Of a stretch of 64,000 nt of DNA, positions 53,648-61,720 are shown in pieces (positions within the stretch are counted from its first letter, which is position 1; each line of letters opens with the position of its first letter). Below the pieces are notes generated by a model that did no database searches, was not told the origin of the DNA, and was given only the letters and a program-made list of their open reading frames with translations. Location: contig NZ_CP133265.1 of NCBI RefSeq assembly GCF_030915505.1, positions 4,244,001-4,308,000 on the forward strand, in the 5' to 3' direction. The stretch comes from Neobacillus sp. OS1-2. Lineage in GTDB: Bacteria; Bacillota; Bacilli; Bacillales; Cytobacillaceae. Both the position numbers and the translations under genes were made by a program.

Positions 53648-54583
53648 ATGAAAAAGAAAATAAACTATTTACTCTTCCTTTTAACTGCCATCTTAATAGT
53701 TGGTTGTACTAACGTAGAAGATGTATCGAATACTGCCGGGAAAGTTGATTCACAAGAAGTAACTACAAATAAAAGTGAAAAAGAAATAACTACGACTGAA
53801 AAACAAGTAGTAGAGGAAACATCAACTGAATCAAAAGATCAACTGTTTAAAGGTTACAAACGTATTGAAGTTGATGGTGGAGATTTGTCTGGACATCGCG
53901 AACCTAACGCTGTCGTTGACATTGGTTTTGGAGACAGAGAGTATTGGGCCTTTACGAATGACCACGGGCAATTAGTTCGTGTCATTGCTGACGAAATCGT
54001 TCTACAAGATGATCGTACCGAACCTGTAACATCGTCTGGCAGATACTACGCGGATGAAGCAAAAGTTCCTGGTGTAGAAAGAGCAGATTTAGACGAAGGA
54101 CATATCATTGCAGATTCTCTCGGCGGAGTATCCAATGCTTACAATATTACTCCACAAGAAAGTACGCTTAACCGACATGGTGATCAGGCATATATGGAAG
54201 ACGCCATTCGTAAAGCCGGTGGGGCTACACATTTTGAAGCAATTATCACCTATCCTAATACAGAAACGCAGATTCCTTCTCATTATAAATACACTTACAC
54301 GTTAAAAGGGAATAAGATTGTAGATGAGTTTGATAACGCCAACCCTGATGAGATAAATAAATCTCTAGGCTTAACTGAAAGTAAATCAACTAACTCAAAT
54401 AATTCAACTAGTTCGAATAAGTCGAATGGAACTAAAGATATTTCTAGTGTTGATACAAACGGTAATGGACAGGTAACAATTAAAGAAGCAAAAGCAGCAG
54501 GTTATAGTATGCCAATAACGAGTGATCACTGGTTATATCCATATATGGATGATCGAGATGGTGATGGCTTAGTAGGTGAATAA
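53648..54583 (+). CDS. Secreted DNA/RNA non-specific endonuclease lipoprotein with excalibur-like tail
   Basis: A 311-aa exported nuclease. The signal peptide ends in a lipobox with Cys20 (IVGCTN), followed by a Ser/Thr/Glu-rich linker to about residue 75. The nuclease domain (about 75-235) carries DEGHIIADSLGG and the downstream Asn of NITPQESTLNRHG, the beta-beta-alpha metal-site pattern of non-specific endonucleases. After a Ser/Asn linker, the C-terminus DTNGNGQVTIKEAK and DRDGDGLVGE looks like an EF-hand/excalibur calcium-binding motif. Likely anchored outside the membrane to degrade DNA for nutrients or uptake. Confidence 0.85.
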   Translation: MKKKINYLLFLLTAILIVGCTNVEDVSNTAGKVDSQEVTTNKSEKEITTTEKQVVEETSTESKDQLFKGYKRIEVDGGDLSGHREPNAVVDIGFGDREYWAFTNDHGQLVRVIADEIVLQDDRTEPVTSSGRYYADEAKVPGVERADLDEGHIIADSLGGVSNAYNITPQESTLNRHGDQAYMEDAIRKAGGATHFEAIITYPNTETQIPSHYKYTYTLKGNKIVDEFDNANPDEINKSLGLTESKSTNSNNSTSSNKSNGTKDISSVDTNGNGQVTIKEAKAAGYSMPITSDHWLYPYMDDRDGDGLVGE

Positions 54584-54736
54584 TAAAACAACTCACAAAG
54601 AAGATAGCTATCAAAGTAATGCAATAGTCATCATTTTACTTATAAATTGTATGTGATAAAAACTAAGAATTCTTATTATATGGGGAATGACATGAATGTT
54701 GGCTTTTTTTCATACAATAATTTTGGAGGTGATGAT

Positions 54737-55180
54737 ATGCCAAGAGTAAGGGCTAGAAGTCATGATGTAGATGAAATGGCCAGAATGATGAGGGCGGAAG
54801 CAGAAGGCGAAGGCCAGCAAGGAATGTTATATGTTGGGAATGTCATAATAAATCGTGTTGTTGCACAATGCTTGGATTTCAAAAGTGTAAACAATATTCA
54901 TGATGTATTATTTCAAGTACAAGGTGGTAATTATTCTTTTGAAGCTGTGCAAAAAGGGAATGTATTTTATCAAAGATCAAGAATTTCTGAAAGAAGATTA
55001 GCACAAAAGAATATTAATTCTTGGAGAGATCATCCTGCTAAATATGCACTTTGGTACTTTAATCCAACGGCACCATCGTGTCCTCCTACATGGTACGGTC
55101 AACCACATACTGGTCAATTTAAAGAGCACTGTTTTTATGAACCAAAACCTGGAACATGTGACAGTGTTTATAGAGGTTAA
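54737..55180 (+). CDS. cwlJ: Spore cortex-lytic cell wall hydrolase, CwlJ-like
   Basis: A 147-aa Hydrolase_2 (SleB/CwlJ) domain protein without signal peptide, the size and sequence style of B. subtilis CwlJ (142 aa): VDEMARMMRAEAEGEGQQGMLYVGNV with the catalytic Glu (about residue 21), FYQRSR, PAKYALWYFNP, and HCFYEP near the end. GGAGGTGAT precedes ATG 54737; the upstream in-frame ATG at 54647 is not needed. CwlJ hydrolyses spore cortex peptidoglycan and normally depends on GerQ, which is not adjacent here. A terminator follows. Confidence 0.87.
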   Translation: MPRVRARSHDVDEMARMMRAEAEGEGQQGMLYVGNVIINRVVAQCLDFKSVNNIHDVLFQVQGGNYSFEAVQKGNVFYQRSRISERRLAQKNINSWRDHPAKYALWYFNPTAPSCPPTWYGQPHTGQFKEHCFYEPKPGTCDSVYRG

Positions 55181-55206
55181 GCTTACTCTTTGAAGTAAGC
55201 TTTTTT
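55179..55206 (+). terminator. Rho-independent terminator after cwlJ
   Basis: AAGCTTAC/GTAAGCTT stem with a loop of about 8 nt and a T6 tail, starting at the stop codon. Confidence 0.88.
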
Positions 55207-55296
55207 ACATAGATAGCATTTAAATGTATGGTTTCCACTTAAAAGGTCAAAAGAAAAGGCGTTATTGGGTATAAAAACACTAGGGGGGATCAACTT

Positions 55297-55794
55297 TTGA
55301 TTCAAGTAAAAAGTTTGGAACAGTGTGAGCATGGATTGTTGGACTTTTTAACGGATATGATGTATGAATCCATTCATATTCCTGAAAACAAGCCGTCTAA
55401 AGAAGAACTATTAAATTCTCCAGATCTTAAAAAATATAGTGAGGAATGGGGAAGAAAAGATGATCGAGCAATCATTGCTTTTGAGGATAATTTTCCGGTT
55501 GGTGCTGCTTGGTATCGCCTTTATACAGAAAATCAAAAAGGTTATGGATATATTGATGATAAGACACCAGAACTAGGTATAGCTGTAATGAAAAATGCAA
55601 GAGGGAAGGGAATTGGTAAACTGCTCATGGAAAAATTAATTGAAACAGCTTCAAGTGATGGTTTTTCATCGTTATCTTTGAGCGTTGACCCTAAAAACTC
55701 TCAGGCAGTACAACTTTACAAGAAACTCGGATTTGAACAATGTGGTCACTCAGGAACATCTTGGACAATGATATATACTATTTCTTCCAATTAG
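55297..55794 (+). CDS. GNAT family N-acetyltransferase
   Basis: A 165-aa GNAT enzyme. The acetyl-CoA binding loop is in MKNARGKGIGKLLMEKLIE (about residues 96-114) and SVDPKNSQAVQLYKKLGFEQCG ends the domain. Translation starts at TTG 55297 behind AGGGGGG. Acceptor unknown; it stands alone between terminators. Confidence 0.82.
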   Translation: MIQVKSLEQCEHGLLDFLTDMMYESIHIPENKPSKEELLNSPDLKKYSEEWGRKDDRAIIAFEDNFPVGAAWYRLYTENQKGYGYIDDKTPELGIAVMKNARGKGIGKLLMEKLIETASSDGFSSLSLSVDPKNSQAVQLYKKLGFEQCGHSGTSWTMIYTISSN

Positions 55795-55831
55795 AGATTC
55801 AGGTGTTCAGTTAAATACTTAGATTATTTAA

Positions 55832-55872
55832 GATTACCAACGAAGCCATTTAGCTGGTAATCGTTTTTTTTT
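55832..55872 (+). terminator. Rho-independent terminator
   Basis: GATTACCA/TGGTAATC stem with a 15-nt loop and a T8 tail, after the acetyltransferase gene. Confidence 0.85.
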
Positions 55873-55940
55873 AACTTCAGAAACTATGCCGTATCTTTTT
55901 TAGGTTGTTATTCGTTTAATATTATAAATGAGGGAATGGG

Positions 55941-56774
55941 ATGGGGGAAATTGTGATAGAAAAGGTACTTATTCTTGGTGCAAGTGGTCTTGTGGGAAGA
56001 GCTTTAATCGATGAATGTAAAGATGGATTTGACCTTTATGGAACATATTCTACTTCGTTCACCAATCTGCCTAATCATAAGCAGTTCCAATTGGAAGTTC
56101 AACAAATCGATAAATTGAGGGAAATGATACGTTCAATAAAACCCGACATTGTTATTTCTTGCATAAGAGGAGATTTTGCTCATCAACTGAAGTTTCATAA
56201 AGAATTGGCAATTGAATTACGAAATAGCAGTAGTCGTTTGTATTTCTTTTCTACAACCAATGTATTTGACGGTGACTTTTCAAAACCACACACAGAAACA
56301 GATATACCTATATCAGAATCAGATTATGGGAATTTCAAAATTGACTGTGAGCATATGCTACTAGATAGATTAGAAGATCAAGCAGTGATTATCAGAATCC
56401 CGGCGATATGGGGGAGTCATTCCCCAAGATGGAACTTAATCAAAGAAAGCATAAGCAATAATAAAATAATTGATGTGTACAGCAATTTAGTCCGTAGCAA
56501 TCTTTTGGATGTTCAGTTGGCAAAACAACTAAGGTTCATTATAAAAAATAAGCTAAAAGGCATCTTCCACTTAAGTACAACCGATCTGATGACTGAGGCC
56601 CATTTCTATGATGAAATCATACGTACCCTTGCAAGGGAAAAGAGCATATTACGGTATAGCTTTTTTCAAGATAATGAGGAGACACGATACTTTGCATTGA
56701 TATCAACTCGTGATGATATGCCAGGTTCTCTACAAAGCACGAATAAAGATATTATTTCTTTATTGTTGAGATAA
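55941..56774 (+). CDS. RmlD-like NAD-dependent sugar nucleotide-binding protein
   Basis: A 277-aa extended-SDR protein of the dTDP-4-dehydrorhamnose reductase (RmlD) type. The cofactor motif GASGLVG is at about residues 13-19, followed by SIKPDIVISC, SSTNVFDGD-like STTNVFDGDF and a Tyr-x3-Lys in YGNFK. Overall identity to true RmlD seems modest, and no other rhamnose genes are nearby. Start ATG 55941 or GTG 55953. Probable sugar-nucleotide or flavanone-type reductase of unknown substrate. Confidence 0.72.
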   Translation: MGEIVIEKVLILGASGLVGRALIDECKDGFDLYGTYSTSFTNLPNHKQFQLEVQQIDKLREMIRSIKPDIVISCIRGDFAHQLKFHKELAIELRNSSSRLYFFSTTNVFDGDFSKPHTETDIPISESDYGNFKIDCEHMLLDRLEDQAVIIRIPAIWGSHSPRWNLIKESISNNKIIDVYSNLVRSNLLDVQLAKQLRFIIKNKLKGIFHLSTTDLMTEAHFYDEIIRTLAREKSILRYSFFQDNEETRYFALISTRDDMPGSLQSTNKDIISLLLR

Positions 56775-56853
56775 CCTTTTTTCCTTACTTACCTACAGGT
56801 ATAGCCAATATGATATAGTGGATAAATAAGGAAAAGGGGAAAGGAGATAGGTG

Positions 56854-57399
56854 ATGGTTTATATCGCTCTATTACGGGGAATTAATGTAGGTGGAAATAA
56901 TAAAATTGACATGAAATTGCTTAAACAATCAGTTGAAAAAGCTGGAATGTGTGATGTGGTCACATACATCAATACAGGCAATATTATCTTTTCATACAAA
57001 GGCCTTTCAAAATATGAACTAGCGTGTATATTGGAAGAAGCGATTCATAAAGATTTTGGATTTCAAATCAAAGTAGTCGTACGAGATATCGACGATGTCA
57101 AAGGAATCATTAAAGCAATTCCTGACACATGGAAAAACGACAAAGACATGAAAAGTGATGTTATGTTTTTGTGGGATGAAATTGATGATGAATCTGTCCT
57201 TAAGAATTTGATCGTTACGCCAGAAATAGATACGGTGAAATATGTCCCTGGCGCGATCCTATGGTCGGTTGACAAGAAAAATGTTACCAAAAGCGGAGTG
57301 TCAAAGATTGTTGGATCAAGGATATACAAACAAGTCACGGTAAGAAATGTAAACACCACGCGTAAGATATATGAACTGATGCAAGCACAAAACAGGTAG
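56854..57399 (+). CDS. DUF1697 family protein
   Basis: A 181-aa protein of the DUF1697 family, recognisable by the N-terminal YIALLRGINVGGNNKIDMKLLK and YINTGNIIFSY segments. The function is unknown; members are stand-alone cytoplasmic proteins in many Bacilli. AAAGGAG precedes ATG 56854. It lies 80 nt behind the RmlD-like gene and ends before the terminator at 57486. Confidence 0.85.
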   Translation: MVYIALLRGINVGGNNKIDMKLLKQSVEKAGMCDVVTYINTGNIIFSYKGLSKYELACILEEAIHKDFGFQIKVVVRDIDDVKGIIKAIPDTWKNDKDMKSDVMFLWDEIDDESVLKNLIVTPEIDTVKYVPGAILWSVDKKNVTKSGVSKIVGSRIYKQVTVRNVNTTRKIYELMQAQNR

Positions 57400-57485
57400 T
57401 CCTTAGGTAGAGGTTTTGAGAAATAAATATTCAGAGGAAATCTGTAACAGGTACGGACCTATCAGAAAACTAAAAAATGTATATG

Positions 57486-57529
57486 AAAATGACCATCAAT
57501 TTGTATGTGAATTTGATGGTCATTTTTTA
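57486..57529 (+). terminator. Rho-independent terminator after the DUF1697 gene
   Basis: AAAATGACCATCAA and its complement form a stem of about 13 bp with a loop of about 12 nt, then TTTTTTATTT. Confidence 0.85.
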
Positions 57530-57600
57530 TTTACAACACCACGCTTTTCTTTGGTTCTTGCTCTGTTATTCATTATTGATTTTGTGTAGATATGAAAATT

Positions 57601-57677
57601 TATAGGCGGAGAATTTCCGGTTAATGGATAAAGAGGAAGTGTAAGAAGCAGATATAAGCGGAGGTATTCCGGTTAAC
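57601..57677. repeat. Two copies of the GGAG-N3-TTCCG palindromic repeat left of the IS
   Basis: Copies at 57601-57624 and 57653-57677, both matching ATAAGCGGAG-N3-TTCCGGTTAA closely, in the same orientation. They end 18 nt before the left terminal repeat of the IS3 element. Confidence 0.7.
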
Positions 57678-57766
57678 GGCTCAAAATTAAAGTTAGTCTA
57701 AAAAGTGGACACGGACAAATGAGATATAGTTTATAATACAATCATCATTAAAAAGGACGTGTACAC

Positions 57767-58060
57767 ATGGGGAAACATCATGATCAGGAATATAAAGATT
57801 ACGTTTCGAAATTAGTTGTGGAAGAAGGGCGAAAGGCATCAGACCTGGCTCGTGAACTTGAGCTTTCCTACAAGACTTTATCTGGGTGGGTGGCAGCGTA
57901 CAAAAAGAAAAACCAGGGTGATCAATCAAAAGAAAACTATATTACCCCTTCAGAGCTGGAGATGTTGAAAAAACAACATGAAAAAGAAATACAACAGCTA
58001 CGAGAGGAGAATGAAATCTTAAAAAAGGCCATGCACATCTTCACGAAAAACCAAGCGTAA
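57767..58060 (+). CDS. IS3-family transposase OrfA (HTH protein)
   Basis: A 97-aa DNA-binding protein of the IS3 family with an N-terminal helix-turn-helix (YVSKLVVEEGRKASDLARELELSYKTLSGWV) and a leucine-zipper-like C-terminus (about 62-92) for oligomerisation. A slippery A-AAA-AAG heptamer at 58021-58027 lies near its end and allows -1 frameshifting into OrfB. Confidence 0.9.
   Translation: MGKHHDQEYKDYVSKLVVEEGRKASDLARELELSYKTLSGWVAAYKKKNQGDQSKENYITPSELEMLKKQHEKEIQQLREENEILKKAMHIFTKNQA
58021..58027 (+). promoter_or_regulatory. Programmed -1 frameshift site of the IS3 transposase
   Basis: Heptamer A-AAA-AAG in the OrfA frame. The -1 frame is open from here into OrfB with family-like sequence (GHAHLHEKPSVKYSFIQAHTDEH), so a fused OrfAB transposase can be made. 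Confidence 0.82.
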
Positions 58061-58101
58061 AGTATAGCTTCATTCAGGCCCATACGGATGAACACAACAT
58101 T

Positions 58102-58947
58102 GTGAAGATGTGCATGGTACTTGAAGTTTCCAAGAGTGGGTATTATAAATGGCTACGCGCCCAAAATCAGCCTCAATCTGAAAAAGAAATTTATCGTAAA
58201 GAGATTGAACAGAAAATATGTAAATCCTTTTATGAAAGTCAAGGAGCTTATGGTAGCCCAAGAGTACACGCTGACCTGGTAGAATGGGGTTATAATGTCT
58301 CTCAGAAAACAGTGGCACGTATCATGCAGAAATTAGGGTTATCAGCTTCCCCAAAAGGAAAATACGTAGTAACAACTGATTCAAACCATGATCAAAAGAT
58401 CTATCCTAACCTGGTCAAACGTCAATTCAATGTAAACGAACCTAATCGGATATGGGTTACGGATATTACCTACATTTGGACGATTGAGGGATGGGTTTAT
58501 TTATCAACTATCATGGATTTATTCTCAAGAAAAATCGTGGGTTGGAGTATGGCTGCTCACATGAAAAAAGAGTTGTCTATCCAAACTTTAAATACGGCGC
58601 TTATTTCCAGGCAGCCGGATGAAGGGTTAATCCATCATTCGGATCGAGGTTCTCAATATTGTTCTAGTGACTATACAGACATCCTGAAGGAAAACAAAAT
58701 GCAAATTAGTATGAGTAAAAAAGGCGATCCTTACGATAACGCGTGTATCGAGTCATTCCACGCCACAATCAAGAAGGAATTGATCTACAGGAGGAAATTT
58801 GCGACTAGAGCAGAAGCTGTAAAGGCTATAAATTACTATATAAGCAGTTTTTATAATGAAAAGAGGAAACATTCAACATTAGGATATTTTTCACCTAATC
58901 AATTCGAGAGAATGCATCTACAAAATGAGCCAGAATATATCTCATAA
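58102..58947 (+). CDS. IS3-family transposase OrfB (DDE integrase domain)
   Basis: The catalytic half, 281 aa from GTG 58102 (open from 58021 in the -1 frame). An HTH_21 segment (YGSPRVHADL) is followed by the rve integrase core. The DDE residues are Asp in VTDITYIW, Asp in HHSDRGSQY and Glu in NACIESFHATIKKE. The frame is intact. It is normally made as an OrfAB fusion through the frameshift at 58021. Confidence 0.9.
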   Translation: MKMCMVLEVSKSGYYKWLRAQNQPQSEKEIYRKEIEQKICKSFYESQGAYGSPRVHADLVEWGYNVSQKTVARIMQKLGLSASPKGKYVVTTDSNHDQKIYPNLVKRQFNVNEPNRIWVTDITYIWTIEGWVYLSTIMDLFSRKIVGWSMAAHMKKELSIQTLNTALISRQPDEGLIHHSDRGSQYCSSDYTDILKENKMQISMSKKGDPYDNACIESFHATIKKELIYRRKFATRAEAVKAINYYISSFYNEKRKHSTLGYFSPNQFERMHLQNEPEYIS

Positions 58948-58957
58948 ATTCCCTTTA

Positions 58958-59007
58958 GGTATTCAAAATGATCAATTAGGCATTTTTAATTGATCATTTT
59001 GAATACC
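58958..59007. repeat. Long perfect inverted repeat inside the IS 3' region
   Basis: A 21 bp perfect inverted repeat, arms beginning GGTATTCAAAATG, with an 8-nt loop, lies 10 nt after the OrfB stop codon. Without a T tail it is not a classical terminator; it may protect the transposase mRNA or end impinging transcription. Confidence 0.75.
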
Positions 59008-59115
59008 CCAGCAAGCGAAGCGCGGTAGTGTTTTTTAATAAAGAATATCTCAAACTTTTGTGTCTACTTTCTTGACAGAAGACCAAAATAAGGCAAAATC
59101 CAAAGATTTTGATCA

Positions 59116-59191
59116 TATAACCGGAAAAACTCCCTTTATTTATAAGGAAATATGGGTATTTCCCAAAATAAACGGAATCTTTCCGTTTATT
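59116..59191. repeat. Two further palindromic repeat copies right of the IS
   Basis: A reverse-oriented copy of the GGAG-N3-TTCCG repeat at 59116-59141 and a related palindrome AATAAACGGA-N4-TTCCGTTTATT at 59166-59191. Together with the copies at 57601-57677 they bracket the IS. Confidence 0.65.
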
Positions 59192-59295
59192 TTTCAAAGA
59201 AATCTACGTCCAGTTATAACCGCGCCTTGGCCTTAAAATACTTTATACAAAGGTTTACATAACAAAATGTATAACATATAGGAGGACATTTTTAA

Positions 59296-59358
59296 ATGCG
59301 TGTTTATAAAAGGGATAGGTATCTGAACCCGCTAGGAAATCTGAGAAGATTTTTATAA
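59296..59358 (+). CDS. Possible 20-residue peptide gene
   Basis: A 20-codon frame encoding a strongly basic peptide (MRVYKRDRYLNPLGNLRRFL). AGGAGG at the ideal distance (10 nt) precedes the ATG and a terminator follows immediately. No family is known to me. It could be a real small gene or a chance frame; only the ribosome site and terminator speak for it. Confidence 0.35.
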   Translation: MRVYKRDRYLNPLGNLRRFL

Positions 59359-59363
59359 AAAAG

Positions 59364-59394
59364 AAAGCCGCCATCATCATTGGCGGCTTTCCGT
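59364..59394. terminator. Bidirectional terminator
   Basis: AAAGCCGCCA/TGGCGGCTTT stem with a 7-nt loop. On the minus strand it is followed by a T-rich stretch and ends the MFS exporter gene. Confidence 0.88.
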
Positions 59395-60903
59395 TTAATG
59401 TTGTACTTGCTCTTGATGCTCCATTACCTTCTTGTGTGATGGAAGGAAGAAAGTAGCGATGAGGTTTGCAACCCCAATAAAAAACACGAGAATAAACACG
59501 AGGTGCATCCCATGGGCTAGTCCCTCATGGATCATCGTAAGGACACTTGCAGGCAGCTTGTCCATGTTTTCTGAACTTAAAGCATCGCTAATATTACCTC
59601 CTCTGCTCCATCCTCCAGTATGTTCTTTTCCAAACGTAATCAGCGAGTTGTTAAAAATTGTACCAAAAATAGCCACCCCAACTGTTTGGCCAATGGACCG
59701 CGTAAAGGTGTTTGATGCAGTTGCTGCTCCACGCATTTGCCAGCCAACCGCCGACTGAACAAGGACGGTTGTAGGAGTTGTTGCATAACCCATGCCCAGA
59801 CCAATGACAATCATAATTCCTACAAAATACCAATATGGTGAGTCAAGTTCGATCGCAAGCAGCCAGGTTCCACCGAGGGCAATCAAAACGGCACCCAGAA
59901 TAGCTGTAAACTTTGAACCTATTTTATACATATACCGCCCGGCAAAAGTGGCACCTAGAGGCCAGGCAATCGACATTGGCATGAGTGTAAGGCCTGAGCT
60001 CGTGGCACTATGGCCAAGAATGGTTTGAATCCACATAGGCAAATACACATTAACCCCAATGAGGACAGCACTTGCTAGGAAGCCGATGAAATTGGATACG
60101 AGAATCACAGGAATCCTAAATAATGAAGGAGGTAGCATTGGTTCCTTCACCTTGGTCTCTATATAGCCAAACAGCACGATAAAAATTACCGCAACAGCAA
60201 ATAATGCATATATAGCTGTTGAATTCCATGCATATTTCTGCCCAGGACCAGCATTTAGAAGAGTATATAATAGTGTTGATATTCCAATGGTAAAAGTAAG
60301 TGCGCCAAGATAATCAATTTTTCGGTCCTTTTTCAAATCGACTGTTTCATGGAAGAAGACCGTGATTAACACTAGCGACACTAAACCAACCGGCAAATTA
60401 ATATAGAAAATCCATCGCCAGCTAATTTGGTCGACAAAGAAACCGCCGACCAATGGGCCAAGAAGTCCAGCAATTCCCCAGACTGAGCTAAATACTCCTT
60501 GCATTTTGGCACGTTGTTCACCAGGGTAAAGGTCACCGATGATGGTAAACGTTAACGGCATGACCGCACCAGCCCCAATTCCTTGAAAAGCACGGAACCA
60601 AATTAATTGAGTCATCGTCTGAGCTGCACCCGACAACATCGAGCCAGCCACAAACAAGATCACTCCCGTGATAAAAACTTTTTTCCGGCCGAATAAATCA
60701 GCTAATTTACCATAAATTGGTGTCGTGACAGAAGTGGTAAGCGTATAGATGGCAAATACCCAGCTGATTAACTTTAACCCGCTGAGGTCACTGACAATCT
60801 GCGGCATCGCAGTACTGACGACGGTGACATCTATGGCAACTAATAGAATGGCAACCAGCATCGCAACGGTGACCATTTTACGATTCGTACTTTTTTTTGG
60901 CAT
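59395..60903 (-). CDS. MFS multidrug exporter, DHA2 (EmrB/QacA) family
   Basis: A 502-aa drug:proton antiporter with 14 hydrophobic segments, as usual in the DHA2 family. Visible landmarks are AIDVTVVSTAMPQI in helix 1, GKLADLFGRKKVF in loop 2-3 and the antiporter motif region GPLVGGFFVDQISWRWIFYINLP in helix 5. GAAGGAG precedes the ATG. It is divergent from a MarR regulator, and two identical palindromes lie in the shared promoter region, so derepression by a drug-like ligand is likely. Confidence 0.92.
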   Translation of the reverse strand: MPKKSTNRKMVTVAMLVAILLVAIDVTVVSTAMPQIVSDLSGLKLISWVFAIYTLTTSVTTPIYGKLADLFGRKKVFITGVILFVAGSMLSGAAQTMTQLIWFRAFQGIGAGAVMPLTFTIIGDLYPGEQRAKMQGVFSSVWGIAGLLGPLVGGFFVDQISWRWIFYINLPVGLVSLVLITVFFHETVDLKKDRKIDYLGALTFTIGISTLLYTLLNAGPGQKYAWNSTAIYALFAVAVIFIVLFGYIETKVKEPMLPPSLFRIPVILVSNFIGFLASAVLIGVNVYLPMWIQTILGHSATSSGLTLMPMSIAWPLGATFAGRYMYKIGSKFTAILGAVLIALGGTWLLAIELDSPYWYFVGIMIVIGLGMGYATTPTTVLVQSAVGWQMRGAATASNTFTRSIGQTVGVAIFGTIFNNSLITFGKEHTGGWSRGGNISDALSSENMDKLPASVLTMIHEGLAHGMHLVFILVFFIGVANLIATFFLPSHKKVMEHQEQVQH

Positions 60904-60953
60904 GTTTTGTCTCCTTCATTTTTAAAAATAATAGAATAAAAAAACAGTAAATT

Positions 60954-60967
60954 GTCAAGATGTTGAC
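60954..60967. promoter_or_regulatory. Putative MarR operator, proximal to the exporter
   Basis: Inverted repeat GTCAA-N4-TTGAC, 51 nt before the exporter start codon. Confidence 0.7.
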
Positions 60968-60997
60968 TAAGTTAGTTTAAGATATCTTCGTAATTTG

Positions 60998-61011
60998 GTC
61001 AACACATTGAC
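60998..61011. promoter_or_regulatory. Putative MarR operator, proximal to the regulator
   Basis: A second GTCAA-N4-TTGAC repeat, 55 nt before the MarR start codon and 44 nt (centre to centre) from the first, i.e. about four helical turns. Confidence 0.7.
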
Positions 61012-61065
61012 TAATTTTATTTATTTTATTAAGATTGTCAATAAAATAGAGACGCGGAGGTTTGT

Positions 61066-61500
61066 ATGGAAGATGTAAAAACAAACATAACGTTAGATTT
61101 TTTTAGGCTATCTAATCTATTAGGTAGATATGGAGCAAAGATGGTAGCAGATGTTGGACTTACCAGCATACAGCAATGGGTAATCCTTAGAACCATTATT
61201 ACTAGAGGAGATATTTCCATTGGAGATTTAAAAGAAGAAATGCTGGTAACAAAACAAAATATGACGGGAATGATCAATCGACTACAGCAATCAAATTTAG
61301 TTACGCTTTTTCAAGACCACGAAGATAAAAGACGAACCAGGGTGAAAATTACAGAGGAAGGAATTCGTGTTTATGAGCAATTGAAAACCTTACGAAATGA
61401 TTTTAATGCCCAGACATATCATATTTATGGTGATCAAGAAATAATGATTTTAAGCGATTTACTTGGCAGACTCGTGGAGCATTTGAAAGAGGGGGAGTAA
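61066..61500 (+). CDS. MarR family transcriptional regulator
   Basis: A 144-aa winged-helix regulator: recognition helix in IGDLKEEMLVTKQNMTGMINRLQQSNLV and wing DHEDKRRTRVKITEEG. GCGGAGG precedes the ATG. It faces a DHA2 exporter and the shared region has two matching palindromes, so it most likely represses the exporter and itself. Confidence 0.9.
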   Translation: MEDVKTNITLDFFRLSNLLGRYGAKMVADVGLTSIQQWVILRTIITRGDISIGDLKEEMLVTKQNMTGMINRLQQSNLVTLFQDHEDKRRTRVKITEEGIRVYEQLKTLRNDFNAQTYHIYGDQEIMILSDLLGRLVEHLKEGE

Positions 61501-61562
61501 AGAAGTCCCTTATACCAGTAAATTTTGACTTGTGACCAGCTCTAGACATGGAATGTTCACTA

Positions 61563-61592
61563 ACAAGCAGGGCCATTAGGTCTTGCTTTTTT
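61563..61592 (+). terminator. Rho-independent terminator after the MarR gene
   Basis: Arms around AAGCA/TGCTT with extended weak pairing and a T7 tail, 60 nt after the stop codon. Confidence 0.65.
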
Positions 61593-61720
61593 TATGGGCA
61601 ACGGAGCATCCTCCAAATGATGAAATGAACTACAGCTGAAAAGTAACATGTCATGATTGCCGATTGTTTTCTCAAAGTTGGAAATACTACGCGTAACTAA
61701 AAAAAGTAGGTGAAGTCAAA

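Larger units (their letters stand above)
57695..59077 (+). mobile_element. IS3-family insertion sequence
   Basis: An element of about 1.38 kb with two overlapping transposase frames. The imperfect terminal inverted repeats are near 57695-57713 (AGTCTAAAAAGTGGACACG) and 59060-59077 (its partner reads TGTCAAGAAAGTAGACAC on the other strand). No 3-bp target duplication is obvious, so the ends are approximate or the copy is old. Both transposase frames are intact, so it may still be active. Confidence 0.85.

Noticed and set aside
58994..59197. 67-codon minus-strand frame in the IS right end
   Set aside because: It starts in repeat DNA and crosses the IS boundary and the long inverted repeat; no coding features.
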